A stretch of DNA of 64,000 nucleotides from Streptomyces sp. XY006 (GCF_002237655.1 NZ_NOKT01000006.1:1-64000); one strand, 5' to 3'; shown: positions 26,099-35,026, numbered from the stretch's first letter. The notes: generated from the letters alone by a model not told the origin. Numbers and translations: made by a program.

Positions 26099-26485
26099 TC
26101 AGCAGTACTCGACGCCGTCGATCCAGTTGGTGGCGTTGTCGATGTAGTAGCTGGCCATGTAGCCGCGGTGGCCGCTCGGGGTGAGCACCCACACCCAGTA
26201 GGGGTTGCCGCCCACGGTCTGCGCGCCCTCCTGCTGGCAGTACACCCACACCTTGGCCGGGTTGCTCACCGTTGTCTGCACGGAGGGGCAGTTGGCGGCG
26301 GACGGATACAGATAGCACTGCTCCCCGCCGCCGGCACGGACGTTGACGCCGGAGGCCCAGACACCGTACAAGCCCTCGCCGTGTCCGGTCGCGTGGGCGG
26401 AGCCCGCCGTGCCGAAGACCAGGCCGGCGGCGGCGATGGCCGTGGACGCCGCGGCCGCCGCAGCGGCTCTCATGGAACGGATCAT
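26099..26485 (-). CDS. Secreted small protein, SH3-like
   Basis: The 128-aa protein has a signal peptide (basic MIRSMR, hydrophobic Ala-rich stretch, cleavage near SAHA-TG). The mature part, with GVNVRAGGGEQCYLYP, VWVYCQQEGAQTVGG and YWVWVLTPSGHRGYMASYYI, is typical of bacterial SH3-like modules that bind cell wall. Four or more Cys suggest disulfides. ATG 26485 is preceded by GAGGGGGAAACC. A similar gene at 26575 lies upstream on the same strand, and a 50-bp palindrome follows. Confidence 0.75.
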   Translation of the reverse strand: MIRSMRAAAAAAASTAIAAAGLVFGTAGSAHATGHGEGLYGVWASGVNVRAGGGEQCYLYPSAANCPSVQTTVSNPAKVWVYCQQEGAQTVGGNPYWVWVLTPSGHRGYMASYYIDNATNWIDGVEYC

Positions 26486-26574
26486 GATGGTTTCCCCCTC
26501 GGGACGGTTGGACGATCGATGCCGCATCGGCATCCGTGAACGTTGGCGACGGAGCCGGCCGTGATCCCTTGCTG

Positions 26575-26946
26575 TCACCCGGGTGAGCAAGGGATCAGGG
26601 GGTTGGTCTCGGAGCTGACGGACGTGTCCTTCATCCATCCCCACACTCCGTTGTCCGCCTTGGTCAACAACCAGCGGTTGGGGTGCGGGCCGCCCACGTA
26701 ACCGCCGTGGTCGAGACGGCAGCTGAACCAGCTGTACGTCGTGTACATGTAGCCGACAACCTGGCCGGTGCCGTCGAACTTGTCGTAGACCTTCGCGGCG
26801 TAGACGTTGTAGCAGTAGTAGGCGTTCGTCTCGAGCGTGCACTGGTGCTGGGCGCCCGCCGAGGCTGTGGGCGTGATCAGGCCCAGGCTTCCCAGCGCGG
26901 CGGCGACGGCCAGTGCCGCGGCTCGTGCGCGCAGGTGAAATCGCAT
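26575..26946 (-). CDS. Secreted small Cys-containing protein, SH3-like
   Basis: The 123-aa protein has a signal peptide (RFHLRARAAALAVAAALG, cleavage near TASA-GA). Its mature part resembles the neighbour at 26099: YYCYNVYAAKVYDKFDGTGQ, VVGYMYTTYSWFSCRLDHGG and a Trp-rich WLLTKADNGVWGWMKDT, ending with a free Cys. ATG 26946 is preceded by GAGGGGGACAC. The two small proteins probably arose from one family and act extracellularly, perhaps as wall-binding factors; the role is not established. Confidence 0.7.
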   Translation of the reverse strand: MRFHLRARAAALAVAAALGSLGLITPTASAGAQHQCTLETNAYYCYNVYAAKVYDKFDGTGQVVGYMYTTYSWFSCRLDHGGYVGGPHPNRWLLTKADNGVWGWMKDTSVSSETNPLIPCSPG

Positions 26947-27307
26947 GAAGTGTCCCCCTCTTCGTGCAGCCGTCGTCAGTGGTGGGCTGAGGCCGGCAGG
27001 TGGGCGGGTCGGTCTCTGCCACGCACGCGGGGGTGCTGTACCCGTGCCGTGCGACCGATCCGCTCGTGGACGGAAGGCTAGGAGAGTGCCGCAGGGTCCG
27101 GTCCTGACAGATGTCAGGGCGTCAGGAGGAACGGGGAGGGGCCCACGGACATCAGCGCGGTGACCATCCGTACGGAAGTGCCGTCTTCGGCCCGCTTCCG
27201 CAGCCGGTGGCGGACGCCTCGCCTGCGGGACAGGGCGTTGGTGACGCAGGCCGACGGCTGTGAAACCAGGATGCTTCGACGGACATCGGTCGGGTAGCGT
27301 GCGGGCC
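26947..27307. other. Intergenic region holding divergent promoters
   Basis: About 360 bp between the secreted-protein gene and the exporter leader. TAGCGT at 27295-27300 is a plausible -10 element for the leader peptide, with TTCGAC at 27275-27280 as a weak -35. No gene is recognised. Confidence 0.4.
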
Positions 27308-27373
27308 ATGTCGAGTCCTGAGTCAGACAAGGTGGGGGCTTTCGGTCACGCCGTCAGCCCCCTGCACCACTGA
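27308..27373 (+). promoter_or_regulatory. Putative leader peptide and attenuator of the MFS exporter
   Basis: A 21-codon reading frame beginning ATG TCG AGT CCT (MSSPESDK, then VGAFGHAVSPLHH and TGA) lies 112 bp before the exporter. The start MSSPESDK resembles the Ser/Thr-Lys leader peptides that stall ribosomes in chloramphenicol-inducible genes. GGGGGCT (27334-27340) and AGCCCCC (27356-27362) form a hairpin inside it. The -10 candidate at 27295-27300 would start transcription at or next to the ATG. Attenuation control is inference. Confidence 0.45.
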
Positions 27374-27485
27374 GCTCGTAGCCCTGTCGTCGCGCCGCCT
27401 TCCGCGGTGGGACGAGCGTGCGCCCGGGGCCGGCCGCGGTGACGAGACGACTTTCTCGTACCTCTCCTCACCTCGGAGCCACTCG

Positions 27486-28664
27486 ATGCCTCTCCCGCTG
27501 TACCTGCTTGCCCTGGCGGTCTTCGCCATGGGCACCTCGGAGTTCATGCTCGCCGGCCTTCTGCCGGACATCGCCTCGGATTTCGACGTCACCGTCGGGA
27601 CAGCAGGCACGCTCACCTCGGCTTTCGCGACCGGCATGATCGTCGGCGCTCCCCTGGTGGCCGCGCTTGCCCGCAACTGGCCAAGGCGCCCGGCCCTTCT
27701 CGGGTTCGTCCTCGTGTTCGCGGCAGCTCACGCAGTGGGCGCTGTCACCACCGACTTCCGCCTCCTGTTCGCCACCCGGGTCGTCGCCGCGCTCACGAAC
27801 GCAGGGTTCCTCGCCGTCGCTCTGACCGCTGCGACCGGGCTGGTCTCACCCGACAGGAAGGGACGCGCGCTGGCCGTGCTGCTGTCGGGCACGACAGTGG
27901 CCACGATCGCCGGTGTCCCCGGTGGGTCGGTCCTCGGCACGGCACTCGGCTGGCGGGCCACCTTCTGGGCCGTCGCCGTTCTCTGCCTGCCTGCCGCCGT
28001 CGGCATCCTGAAAGGCGTCCCGGCAGGACGCGGTAAGGACGAGGCGACCGGCAGGCCGGCGTTGCGAGCGGAGTTCGCCCAACTCGCCCGGCCACGGCTG
28101 ATCCTGGTGATGCTGCTCGGAGCGCTGGTGAACGCGGCGACGTTCGGCAGCCTCACCTTCATCGCCCCCGTGGTGACCGACAGCGCCGGGCTGAGTGAGT
28201 TGTGGATCCCTGTCGCTCTGGTGCTCTTCGGTGCCGGTTCCTTCGTGGGCGTCACCGCCGCCGGACGGCTGTCCGACCGAAGTCCCGGAGCGGTCATCGC
28301 GGCCGGCGGTCCGTTGCTGCTCACCGGCTGGCCGGTGCTGGCGCTGCTGGCTGACGAGCCGGTCGCCCTCCTCACCCTCGTATTCGTGCAGGGCGCGCTG
28401 TCGTTCGCGCTGGGCAGCACCTTGATTACGCGGGTCCTCTACGAGGCCGCGGGAGCCCCCACCATGGCCGGTTCCTATGCGACGGCGGCCCTAAACGTAG
28501 GCGCCGCCGTCGGCCCCGCTGTGGCTGCGGCCACGCTCAGTACCGAGGCCGGAGTCCGCGGACCGTTCTGGGCGAGCGGACTCCTCGTCGCGGTCGCGCT
28601 GCTCATCGCGTTTCCCCTCCTCACCGCCGTCACGGCCCGTCGAAGTACCGGGATGGTGCGGTGA
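27486..28664 (+). CDS. cmlR: MFS drug exporter, Cml/CmlR chloramphenicol-resistance type
   Basis: The 392-aa protein has twelve predicted membrane helices and the N-terminal signature of the actinobacterial Cml/Cmx family: LYLLALAVFAMGTSEFMLAG, then LTSAFATGMIVGAPLVAALA and FLLFATRVVAALTNAGFLAVAL. The drug-antiporter motif C-like GVPGGSVLGTALGWRATFW is intact. These proteins export chloramphenicol with proton exchange. ATG 27486 has CGGAG upstream. A possible leader peptide and hairpin precede it. Its stop codon overlaps the GTG of an IS481-type remnant at 28661. The symbol reflects family membership, not proof of substrate. Confidence 0.82.
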   Translation: MPLPLYLLALAVFAMGTSEFMLAGLLPDIASDFDVTVGTAGTLTSAFATGMIVGAPLVAALARNWPRRPALLGFVLVFAAAHAVGAVTTDFRLLFATRVVAALTNAGFLAVALTAATGLVSPDRKGRALAVLLSGTTVATIAGVPGGSVLGTALGWRATFWAVAVLCLPAAVGILKGVPAGRGKDEATGRPALRAEFAQLARPRLILVMLLGALVNAATFGSLTFIAPVVTDSAGLSELWIPVALVLFGAGSFVGVTAAGRLSDRSPGAVIAAGGPLLLTGWPVLALLADEPVALLTLVFVQGALSFALGSTLITRVLYEAAGAPTMAGSYATAALNVGAAVGPAVAAATLSTEAGVRGPFWASGLLVAVALLIAFPLLTAVTARRSTGMVR

Positions 28665-28985
28665 CCCATGCGAACGCGCCCTTGAACGTCGAGAGACGCC
28701 GGCGGCCGGTGGGGAGCGCTGCCGTACCCCCCCGATCTCGCACGTCGCCGCCGAGGCCGGTGTCTGCCGCACCGGCCTGTCCACGGAGAAGAACCGGTAC
28801 GACACGCACGGGGAGGCCGGGCTGGGGGCATGGCACCGATCGAGTGTCCTGCGGTTTCCGCCCCCCCCTCCCCCGGATCCCGCCGGATGCCGTGGAACGG
28901 ATCGAGCAGCCGCGGCGGGACAACAAGCGCGCGCTCTACCCGCCGCATCACCCTTCGTCGCCAGCTCACCTACCGCCGCCGGCTC
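28661..28985 (+). pseudogene. Degenerate IS481-family transposase N-terminus
   Basis: From GTG 28661 the translation begins THANAPLNVERRRRPV, the start typical of IS481-type transposases. Pieces in other frames follow: HVAAEAGVCRTGLSTEKNRY near 28740-28800, HGEAGL near 28810, and PPDAVERIEQPRRDNKRA near 28880-28935. Repeated frame changes and loss of the catalytic domain make it inactive. It is joined directly to the exporter stop codon, so the element probably inserted at or near the 3' end of that gene. Confidence 0.7.
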
Positions 28986-29617
28986 CGCGGCATCAGGCCC
29001 GTTCGGCGGGCCAGTTCGTCTTCCACTCCGATGCCACGGCGCCTGCCCGGCGTCGAACGGACGACGTACCGGAAGGGCAGCCCGCCCGGTTCGGCGACCA
29101 TGCCGCCGAACCGGGTGTCGCCGGCGAACCACACCCGGTCCGCCGGGCGGGGGCCGCGCGGGCCGGGCCCGTCCCAGCCATCCCGGGGGACGGGGAACGA
29201 GCAGTGGCTCTGGCCGTCCGGCTGGAGCAGCACCACCCGCCCGTCCGTCCCCCAGCGACGGCCCTGGACCCGCTCTCCCTCCGCGGCGACCACCCGGACG
29301 TCCTGCGTCCGCACGGGCCAGACCTGCCACGCGTAGGTGGACATGACCAGCCGCTCCCGGCGACGGGCCCGGCGCCACAGCAGCGTCAAGCCAACCGTGG
29401 CCGCGATGACGGGGGTCAGGCAAGCGGTGGTGGCCGGCCCCGGGGCCGAGCCGGGACCGGCCACGGAGAGGACGGCCGCCAGCAGCAGCACTTCGGCGGC
29501 CAGCGCCAGGACACCCCACCGGAGGCCTCGCTCACGTCGCCGCAGAACGTCCTCGACGCCCGGGGTGTCCACCGCCACGCCCGGCAGCACCTCGTAGCCG
29601 TACTCCGCAGCGATCAT
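28970..29617 (-). CDS. Hypothetical membrane protein, 215 aa
   Basis: Two membrane helices (residues about 30-50 and 57-75: WGVLALAAEVLLLAAVLSVA and TACLTPVIAATVGLTLLW) are followed by a basic turn and a soluble domain with YAWQVWPVRTQDVRVVAAEG, GRVVLLQPDGQSHCSFPV and RVWFAGDTRFGGMVAEPGG. The pattern is of small two-helix proteins common in Streptomyces whose function is unknown. ATG 29617 has GGGAGGGGAAAC upstream. The gene ends within the IS481-like debris, so its C-terminus (RTGLMPRSRRR) may be altered. Confidence 0.65.
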   Translation of the reverse strand: MIAAEYGYEVLPGVAVDTPGVEDVLRRRERGLRWGVLALAAEVLLLAAVLSVAGPGSAPGPATTACLTPVIAATVGLTLLWRRARRRERLVMSTYAWQVWPVRTQDVRVVAAEGERVQGRRWGTDGRVVLLQPDGQSHCSFPVPRDGWDGPGPRGPRPADRVWFAGDTRFGGMVAEPGGLPFRYVVRSTPGRRRGIGVEDELARRTGLMPRSRRR

Positions 29618-29748
29618 CACGTTTCCCCTCCCGGAACGGCCGTGGTGCGGCGGTTCGCCGGCCGTCCACACGACCCGCGGCGCTCGAGCGGCGGTTCGCG
29701 GTATCCACAGCGACCAGAGCCTAATGGTCGAGCCCACTAGGCGGGTGG

Positions 29749-29982
29749 TCACCGTGTCATCTCGTACTCCCCGGAAAACGCCTCCACCAGCTCCGAACGC
29801 GCTTCGTCGGCGATGGGACACCGGACGGCACCGAGAGCCCAGCGCTGCGGCTCCGCCGTGGCGAAGGCCTTGCCGCGCAGTGCGACTGCTAAGGCGGAGA
29901 AGTCGCGGGCGAGGACGGAGAGCTGCTCAGTGCCGCATGGTCCACATGTGGACGTGTCCGTCGGCAACCAGTCGGCGAACAC
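29749..29982 (-). CDS. Hypothetical protein, possibly truncated
   Basis: A 77-aa frame reads FADWLPTDTSTCGPCGTEQL, then SVLARDFSALAVALRGKAFA and GAVRCPIADEARSELVEAFS. The CGPCGTEQL motif and even composition suggest a real coding segment of a conserved actinobacterial protein. The GTG start at 29982 lacks a ribosome binding site and the family may be longer upstream, so this could be the C-terminal part of a broken gene. Function unknown. Confidence 0.4.
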   Translation of the reverse strand: MFADWLPTDTSTCGPCGTEQLSVLARDFSALAVALRGKAFATAEPQRWALGAVRCPIADEARSELVEAFSGEYEMTR

Positions 29983-30110
29983 CCTGGGCCTGAGTGGTCC
30001 ATCGTCTCGGCATACGCCCTCCGGGGCAGACGTCTCTCAGACGGCGTTCTGGGCATCACCGGGATGTGGGCTCGAGACACGCTTCAGACGAAACGAGAGG
30101 ACGACCGAGC

Positions 30111-31232
30111 ATGATGAGCACGGAACAGGCCGCTGCCCTCGTCGTGGACCAGTCGGTGCTCGACGACCTGCGCCTGCGCCTGCGCGGCTACCGCCGGGTC
30201 GACGTCCCCACCGGATTCGGATGGGCACGCGGTGTCGACGGCGACTACCTCGCGGACCTCATCTCCTATTGGGCCCACTCCTACGACTGGCGCGAGCACG
30301 AAGCCCGGCTCCGCGCTCTGCCCTGGGTCCTGGCCGGCCAGGGCGGCGCACCGGTGCGGGCACTCCATCTGCGGGCGGCGCGCAGCGACGCGGTGGCAGT
30401 GGTGCTGCTGCACGGGTGGCCCGACTCCGTCCTGCGGTTCGAGAAGGTCTGGCCCTTGCTGTCCGACCTCCATGTGGTCGTCCCGGCCCTGCCCGGCTTC
30501 CCGTTCGCCGCGCCTGTCGCCCGCCGCGGCATGTCGTCCCGGGACATGGCCGAAGCGATCGCGAGCGCGATGACCGAGCTCGGTTATGAGCGCTACGTCG
30601 TGTCCGCCGGTGATGTGGGCTGCGACGTCGCCGAGGCACTGGCCGCCGCTCACCCCGACCGCGTCGCCGCCCTGCACCTGACGGACGTGTCGCAGTACCG
30701 CTTCCTGGTGGACCCGCCGCAGGACCTGTCCGGCGCGGAGCAGGCGTACGTCCGGCACGGTCATCACTGGCAGGCCACGGAGGGCGGTTACATGCACGAA
30801 CAAGCCACCAAGCCGCACACGTTGGCGGTGGCACTCGGGGACTCGCCCGCGGGCCTGGCCGCCTGGATCCTGGAGAAGCTGCGGGCGTGGACCGACTGCG
30901 ACGGCGATGTGGAAACGGTGTTCAGCTGGCACGAGTTGCTCACGTGGATCACCGCGTACTGGGTCAGTGGCGCCATTGGCACCTCCTTCACCCCCTACGC
31001 CGAGAGCGGGCCGAAACCGGCCGGGCGGATCGACGTCCCCACGGCTTTCACGATCTTCCCGAAGGACCTGGTCAACGCGCCCCGGGAGTTCGCGGCGCGC
31101 TTCTTCGACGTCCGCTCCTGGACGGAGGAGCCCTCCGGCGGTCACTTCGCGGCCTGGGAGCGCCCGTCGGATTACGCCACCGGCGTCCGCACGGCGGTGA
31201 ACCTGGCGAGGCAGGGGCCTGCGTCCCCGTGA
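30111..31232 (+). CDS. Epoxide hydrolase, alpha/beta fold
   Basis: The 373-aa protein has the N-terminal EHN domain of microsomal-type epoxide hydrolases (LRLRLRGYRRVDVPTGFGWA, then LISYWAHSYDWREHEARLRA) and an alpha/beta hydrolase core. HGWPDSVLRFEKVWPLL carries the HGxP oxyanion motif, and SAGDVGCDVAEAL carries the Asp nucleophile. The final His is in EPSGGHFAAWERP. It opens epoxides to diols; substrate unknown. ATG 30111 is preceded by GAGAGGA. No regulator is adjacent. Confidence 0.88.
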   Translation: MMSTEQAAALVVDQSVLDDLRLRLRGYRRVDVPTGFGWARGVDGDYLADLISYWAHSYDWREHEARLRALPWVLAGQGGAPVRALHLRAARSDAVAVVLLHGWPDSVLRFEKVWPLLSDLHVVVPALPGFPFAAPVARRGMSSRDMAEAIASAMTELGYERYVVSAGDVGCDVAEALAAAHPDRVAALHLTDVSQYRFLVDPPQDLSGAEQAYVRHGHHWQATEGGYMHEQATKPHTLAVALGDSPAGLAAWILEKLRAWTDCDGDVETVFSWHELLTWITAYWVSGAIGTSFTPYAESGPKPAGRIDVPTAFTIFPKDLVNAPREFAARFFDVRSWTEEPSGGHFAAWERPSDYATGVRTAVNLARQGPASP

Positions 31233-31440
31233 TCCTGCTCGCCCGGGCGGCGGCGCCGTTTCAGCCGGCGTGGCCGGTGGCCGTCCTGTCGCCGGGCCCG
31301 ATGCGGATTCGGCGGGGCCGCAAGCACAGGGTCCTGGCGAGGTGGCCGGCTCCGGCGGCCAGGACGCCGCCGTCGGCGCAGGCGCGTCTTCCCACTGTTC
31401 ACGACCGCGCTCGCCGCCGGCAACGACCCCACCAGACGTC

Positions 31441-32406
31441 CTAAACGACCCTGACCACGTACTTGCCCTGGACGCCGCCCGCCTCCAGCGCCTGGTGTGC
31501 CGCTGCTGTCTCCTCCAGGGGGAAGACCGTGTCCACCGCGGGGCGCAACTTCCCCTCGACCACATGGCGGGCCAGGTCGTCGAGGTCCGCCCGCGTGGGG
31601 TTGCCGCTGAAGAAGCGCACCCGGCCGCGTCCGTGGACCGTGCTGGCCGCCAGGTAGGCGAGTGACGCAGCCGGCCGTTGCAGGTCGAAGGCGATGGTGA
31701 CCATGCGCCCGCCGGGATTCAGTAGGCGCCGGAAGGCCCGCAGGCCGGTCCCCGCGGTGTCCAGGACCACGTCGAAGCGGCCCAGGTCCGCCGGCCGCAC
31801 GGTCCGGTGGTCGACGGCCTTGTGTGCGCCGAGCCCGCGGACGAAATCGAGGTTGGCTGCACGGGCGAGAGCGGTGACCTCTGCCCCGTACGCCCGGCCG
31901 AGCTGAACGGCGGCGTTGCCGACACCGCCTGCCGCGCCCCGGACGAGGAGTCGTTCGCCGGGGCGCAGGCGGGCTTTGTCCCGCAGCGCGGTGATGGCCG
32001 TGGTGGCCACCGGCAGCGCGGCGGCGTCCACCAGGTCAAGGCCGTCGGGGAGCCGGCCGACCCGCTCGACGGGCACGGTCACGTACTCGGCGGCGCTGCC
32101 GAACCCGGAGGTGCGGCCCAGAACCCCCCACACGTGGTCGCCGGCCGTGAACTGAGTGACTCCGGCCCCCGGCGCGGCGACCTCGCCGGTGAAGTCCAGG
32201 CCGACGCGCTTGGGGAATCTCCGGCCGCTCAGGAGGCGGAGACGGCCGGCACGGGCTGCCAGTTCGCCGCCGTTGACGCTGAACGCGCGCACCTGCACCA
32301 GGACTTCGCCCGGACCTGGTTCGGGGCGTGCCACGCGGCCCGTATAGAGGACATCGGGGCCGCCGTAGCGGTCGTAGAGCACTGCCTTCATCATGCGGTC
32401 GTTCAT
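31441..32406 (-). CDS. NADP-dependent MDR oxidoreductase
   Basis: The 321-aa protein is a medium-chain dehydrogenase/reductase of the quinone-reductase branch. It has MKAVLYDRYGGPDVL, GLDFTGEVAAPGAGVTQFTA, the cofactor-binding RGAAGGVGNAAVQLGRAYGA, and a C-terminal VEGKLRPAVDTVFPLEETAA. No zinc-binding Cys/His set is present, so it is a reductase, not an alcohol dehydrogenase. ATG 32406 is used; it is divergent from the broken TetR gene with an operator-like palindrome at 32464-32485. It probably reduces quinones or unsaturated carbonyl compounds. Confidence 0.85.
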   Translation of the reverse strand: MNDRMMKAVLYDRYGGPDVLYTGRVARPEPGPGEVLVQVRAFSVNGGELAARAGRLRLLSGRRFPKRVGLDFTGEVAAPGAGVTQFTAGDHVWGVLGRTSGFGSAAEYVTVPVERVGRLPDGLDLVDAAALPVATTAITALRDKARLRPGERLLVRGAAGGVGNAAVQLGRAYGAEVTALARAANLDFVRGLGAHKAVDHRTVRPADLGRFDVVLDTAGTGLRAFRRLLNPGGRMVTIAFDLQRPAASLAYLAASTVHGRGRVRFFSGNPTRADLDDLARHVVEGKLRPAVDTVFPLEETAAAHQALEAGGVQGKYVVRVV

Positions 32407-32463
32407 CGTTCTGCCTTTGCCGCCGGTGGCCGTACGGGGATCTGACATCGACCGTATGCTCTT

Positions 32464-32485
32464 AAGTGGACGCAATCGTCCGCTT
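32464..32485. promoter_or_regulatory. TetR-type operator palindrome
   Basis: AAGTGGACG, four bases, then CGTCCGCTT: 9-bp arms with one mismatch, lying between the divergent reductase (32406) and TetR (32508) starts. Confidence 0.6.
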
Positions 32486-32507
32486 GGACCGGAAGCGAGA
32501 GACAGTG

Positions 32508-33174
32508 ATGGCGGAATCCTCTCGGATCACAGCCCGGGACGGGGTGCGGGCGGACGCCCGGCGCAACCGGGAGCGCGTCCTCGTCGCCGCCCGAGCACGG
32601 AATCGACGCTCCGATGGCGACCGTGGCCCGACGGGCCGGGGTCGGCGTGGCGACGCTGTACCGGCACTTCCCCACCCGGGACGCCCTGGTGAGAGGCGCG
32701 TACGCGCAGCAGATGGAGACCTGCGCGCGGGCGCTCACCGAGGCTCTGGCCGCCCCTGACCCGTGGCAAGGCTTCCAGCAGCTGGTCGAGACGGTCTGCG
32801 CTCTGCAACGGGAGGAACGCGGGTTCCCGGCCGCGTTCGTCGCTGCCTTCCCGGAGACCGCGTCGGAACACGCACCGTCCCGGCAACGAGCCGAGCGGGA
32901 CTTCACGACCCTGGTACGCAGGGCCCAGACGTCGGGTGCGCTGCGAGCCGATTTTCACCCTTCCGACCTCGCCGTGGTCCTGTTGGCACACTGCGGTCTG
33001 GTGACCGTCCTACCGGATGATGGTGCAGCGTCCCGGCGCCTGGTGGCCTATCTGCTCCAGTCGTTCCGCACCGACCCGCCCAACAAACCGCTGCCCCCGC
33101 CGACTGCGCTGACACTGCGCAGCCTCCCGATTGCACCTGACGGTCCCCAGGGGCGGCGGCCCCCCAGAGCCTGA
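32508..33174 (+). pseudogene. TetR-family regulator with a frameshift
   Basis: From ATG 32508 the protein reads ARRNRERVLVAAR, the first helix of a TetR domain. A deletion near 32590-32600 shifts the frame just before EHGIDAPMATVARRAGVGVA. The rest of the regulator, including TLYRHFPTRDALV and the ligand domain, continues intact to 33174 in the second frame. An internal ATG at 32614 could start a 186-aa product lacking helix 1, which would bind DNA poorly. The palindrome upstream and the divergent reductase suggest a lost repressor; the reductase may now be constitutive. A sequencing error would be the alternative explanation. Confidence 0.75.
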
Positions 33175-33327
33175 CGTGAAACGGTACCTGCCGCAGCTCG
33201 TCGTCGAGGCGCTGACCGGTTCCAGAGCCGTGGAGACCGGCTCCGTCGGAGAACTGTCGCAATCCATGAGCGACCGGACCGGGGTGGGGTGGGGTGAGGT
33301 GTGGAGGCGTCCCGCCCCGGCCGGGTG

Positions 33328-34593
33328 TCATCGGATGTGCTTCGTCGGCTTGGTGGCGGCGTTGAGCAGGTACTCCAAGGGGCCGCGGCGGAAGAAGCGG
33401 GACCAGACCGCGGCGAACAGGATGGCTCCGAGGACGTACATGATCAGGGGCAGCCAGGACTGCTGTGTGCCGGTTCCGGCGGGCGTGGACAGTGCGGACT
33501 GTGCGAGGAAGTGGCCGACGTAAGCGGTCAGGGACATGGTGCCCACGGCGATGACCGGCTTGGCCAGGCGGCGCAGTCGCGGCAGGCAGTCCATCGCCAC
33601 GGTCGCGCCCACGATCACGAGGATCGCGATTCCGACGCTGCCGATGATGTCGAACGTGGTGCCGCTGTGCGGCCCGGCCTTCAGCAGAAGCGACGCGGAC
33701 ATGTCGGGGAGGGACCCCGCATCAGGGGGCATCGACCCGCTGCCGGTGGGCAGCGCCCCGGAGCCGGACGACGGCCCGTCTTCCGCGAGGCTGCGCAACG
33801 CGCCCGGGCCGGCGAGCAGCAGGGACATGCCGTAGGCGGCCGCTGTGAGGGTGGCGCCGAGTGCGGCGAGGCGCTTCTGCATGGTGCTGGAGGAGAGGTC
33901 GAGGCGGCCCAGTGCCATGCCCGCGATCACGAAGGACATCCAGGTGAGCGCCGGGTAGAAGCCGGTGAGCAGCAGATCGAGGACGCCGACCTCGCTGAGG
34001 TGGCGGAGCGGGTCGTAGGTGTTGATGCTTTGCTGGACCGACTCGGTCAGCGCCGAGGTGAGGACGAACGCCAGCTGCGGTGTGACGAGGGCGAACGCGG
34101 CCGCGATGATGGCGAGGGTCCTGGCGCGCAGTCGCACCAGGGGCAGGGCGAGGAGGAAGTAGACCCCGTAGAAGCCGAGGATGATCACTCCCCCGTACTC
34201 CATGGCCATCACGGTGCCCAGCGCCAGCAGGACCACGGCGCGGATCGCGATCCGGGCCTTCGCCTGCCGGCCGGCCAGGCCTGTTTTCGGCTCGCGGCGG
34301 CCGGCGAGCAGCATCAGTGAGAACCCGGCGAGGGTGGCGAACAGGACCGATGAGTGACCGTCCGATATGTACCGGATCCAGCCGGCGACGCCGGATGTGG
34401 CCGACAGCGGGGGGCCGATGTGCACGACGTACATGCCGAACACGGCCAGCGCGCGGGCCAGGTCCACCCCGACAAAGCGTCCCATCGACGCACCGGGCGA
34501 GGCCGGCCCGGCGGACTCGGGGAGGGTTCGGGGCGGCGGAGGCGAGTCCTCCTGAGGAGCAGACGTCTCCTGCAGCGGCTGTGTCTGTGTCAT
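33328..34593 (-). CDS. DUF418-type polytopic membrane protein
   Basis: The 421-aa protein has about ten membrane helices. It shows the acyltransferase-like heparan-alpha-glucosaminide start RFVGVDLARALAVFGMYVVH and the DUF418 C-terminal block (PVIAVGTMSLTAYVGHFLAQ, then GAILFAAVWSRFFRRGPLEY). A Ser/Gly/Pro-rich loop (about 270-310) interrupts the helices. Such proteins are widespread in Streptomyces and of unknown function. It is divergent from the small membrane protein at 34808 and the ABC exporter; a link to that export module is possible but unproven. Confidence 0.8.
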   Translation of the reverse strand: MTQTQPLQETSAPQEDSPPPPRTLPESAGPASPGASMGRFVGVDLARALAVFGMYVVHIGPPLSATSGVAGWIRYISDGHSSVLFATLAGFSLMLLAGRREPKTGLAGRQAKARIAIRAVVLLALGTVMAMEYGGVIILGFYGVYFLLALPLVRLRARTLAIIAAAFALVTPQLAFVLTSALTESVQQSINTYDPLRHLSEVGVLDLLLTGFYPALTWMSFVIAGMALGRLDLSSSTMQKRLAALGATLTAAAYGMSLLLAGPGALRSLAEDGPSSGSGALPTGSGSMPPDAGSLPDMSASLLLKAGPHSGTTFDIIGSVGIAILVIVGATVAMDCLPRLRRLAKPVIAVGTMSLTAYVGHFLAQSALSTPAGTGTQQSWLPLIMYVLGAILFAAVWSRFFRRGPLEYLLNAATKPTKHIR

Positions 34594-34807
34594 ATGGAGA
34601 ATTTCGCGTGGACGTCAGGGGGCGGACCATCCGGCAGTCTTCGGGAACGGCCCCGCCGATCGGCGGGTCCCGCCCTGCCGACCGGCGGAGCATCGGTCCC
34701 CGGCCCGTCCGGTGCGGCCCGCTGGCTTTCTTCTCCAGCCACTCGGCGGGGGTGGACCCGACAGTTGCCGGATGGGCGCGGGGCGGACGGCCTTCCAGGC
34801 TGGGGGC

Positions 34808-35026
34808 ATGACACACCGTGCGCGACCCAACGGGCGCGAGGACTTCCTCGGCCCCTCGACCGACGTACCAGGCCGTGACGCCGTTCCTGGCAGGAGCGAG
34901 TTCCTTGAGTTCCTCGGTATGACGCTGGCGGCGGGCGCCTTCGTGCTGTTCGTCGTCGTCCGTCCTGAGGTGACCCGAGCGCTGGTGCACAAGCTCGCCA
35001 TGAGCTCCGCCGGACTCGCTCACTGA
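34808..35026 (+). CDS. Small single-helix membrane protein beside ABC exporter
   Basis: The 72-aa protein has a polar N-terminus (about 35 residues with several Arg and Asp), one hydrophobic helix ([17 protein letters not shown], about 36-53) and a short tail [16 protein letters not shown]. It has no Cys and no obvious leader-cleavage motif, so it does not look like a lanthipeptide precursor. It lies 76 bp before the ABC exporter on the same strand and is probably co-transcribed. I do not recognise a family. Confidence 0.5.
   Translation: MTHRARPNGREDFLGPSTDVPGRDAVPGRSEFLEFLGMTLAAGAFVLFVVVRPEVTRALVHKLAMSSAGLAH

Noticed and set aside
34808..35026. Small protein before the ABC exporter as a lanthipeptide precursor
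   Set aside because: No Cys, no leader-cleavage site, and no modifying enzyme nearby; it is better described as a single-helix membrane protein.
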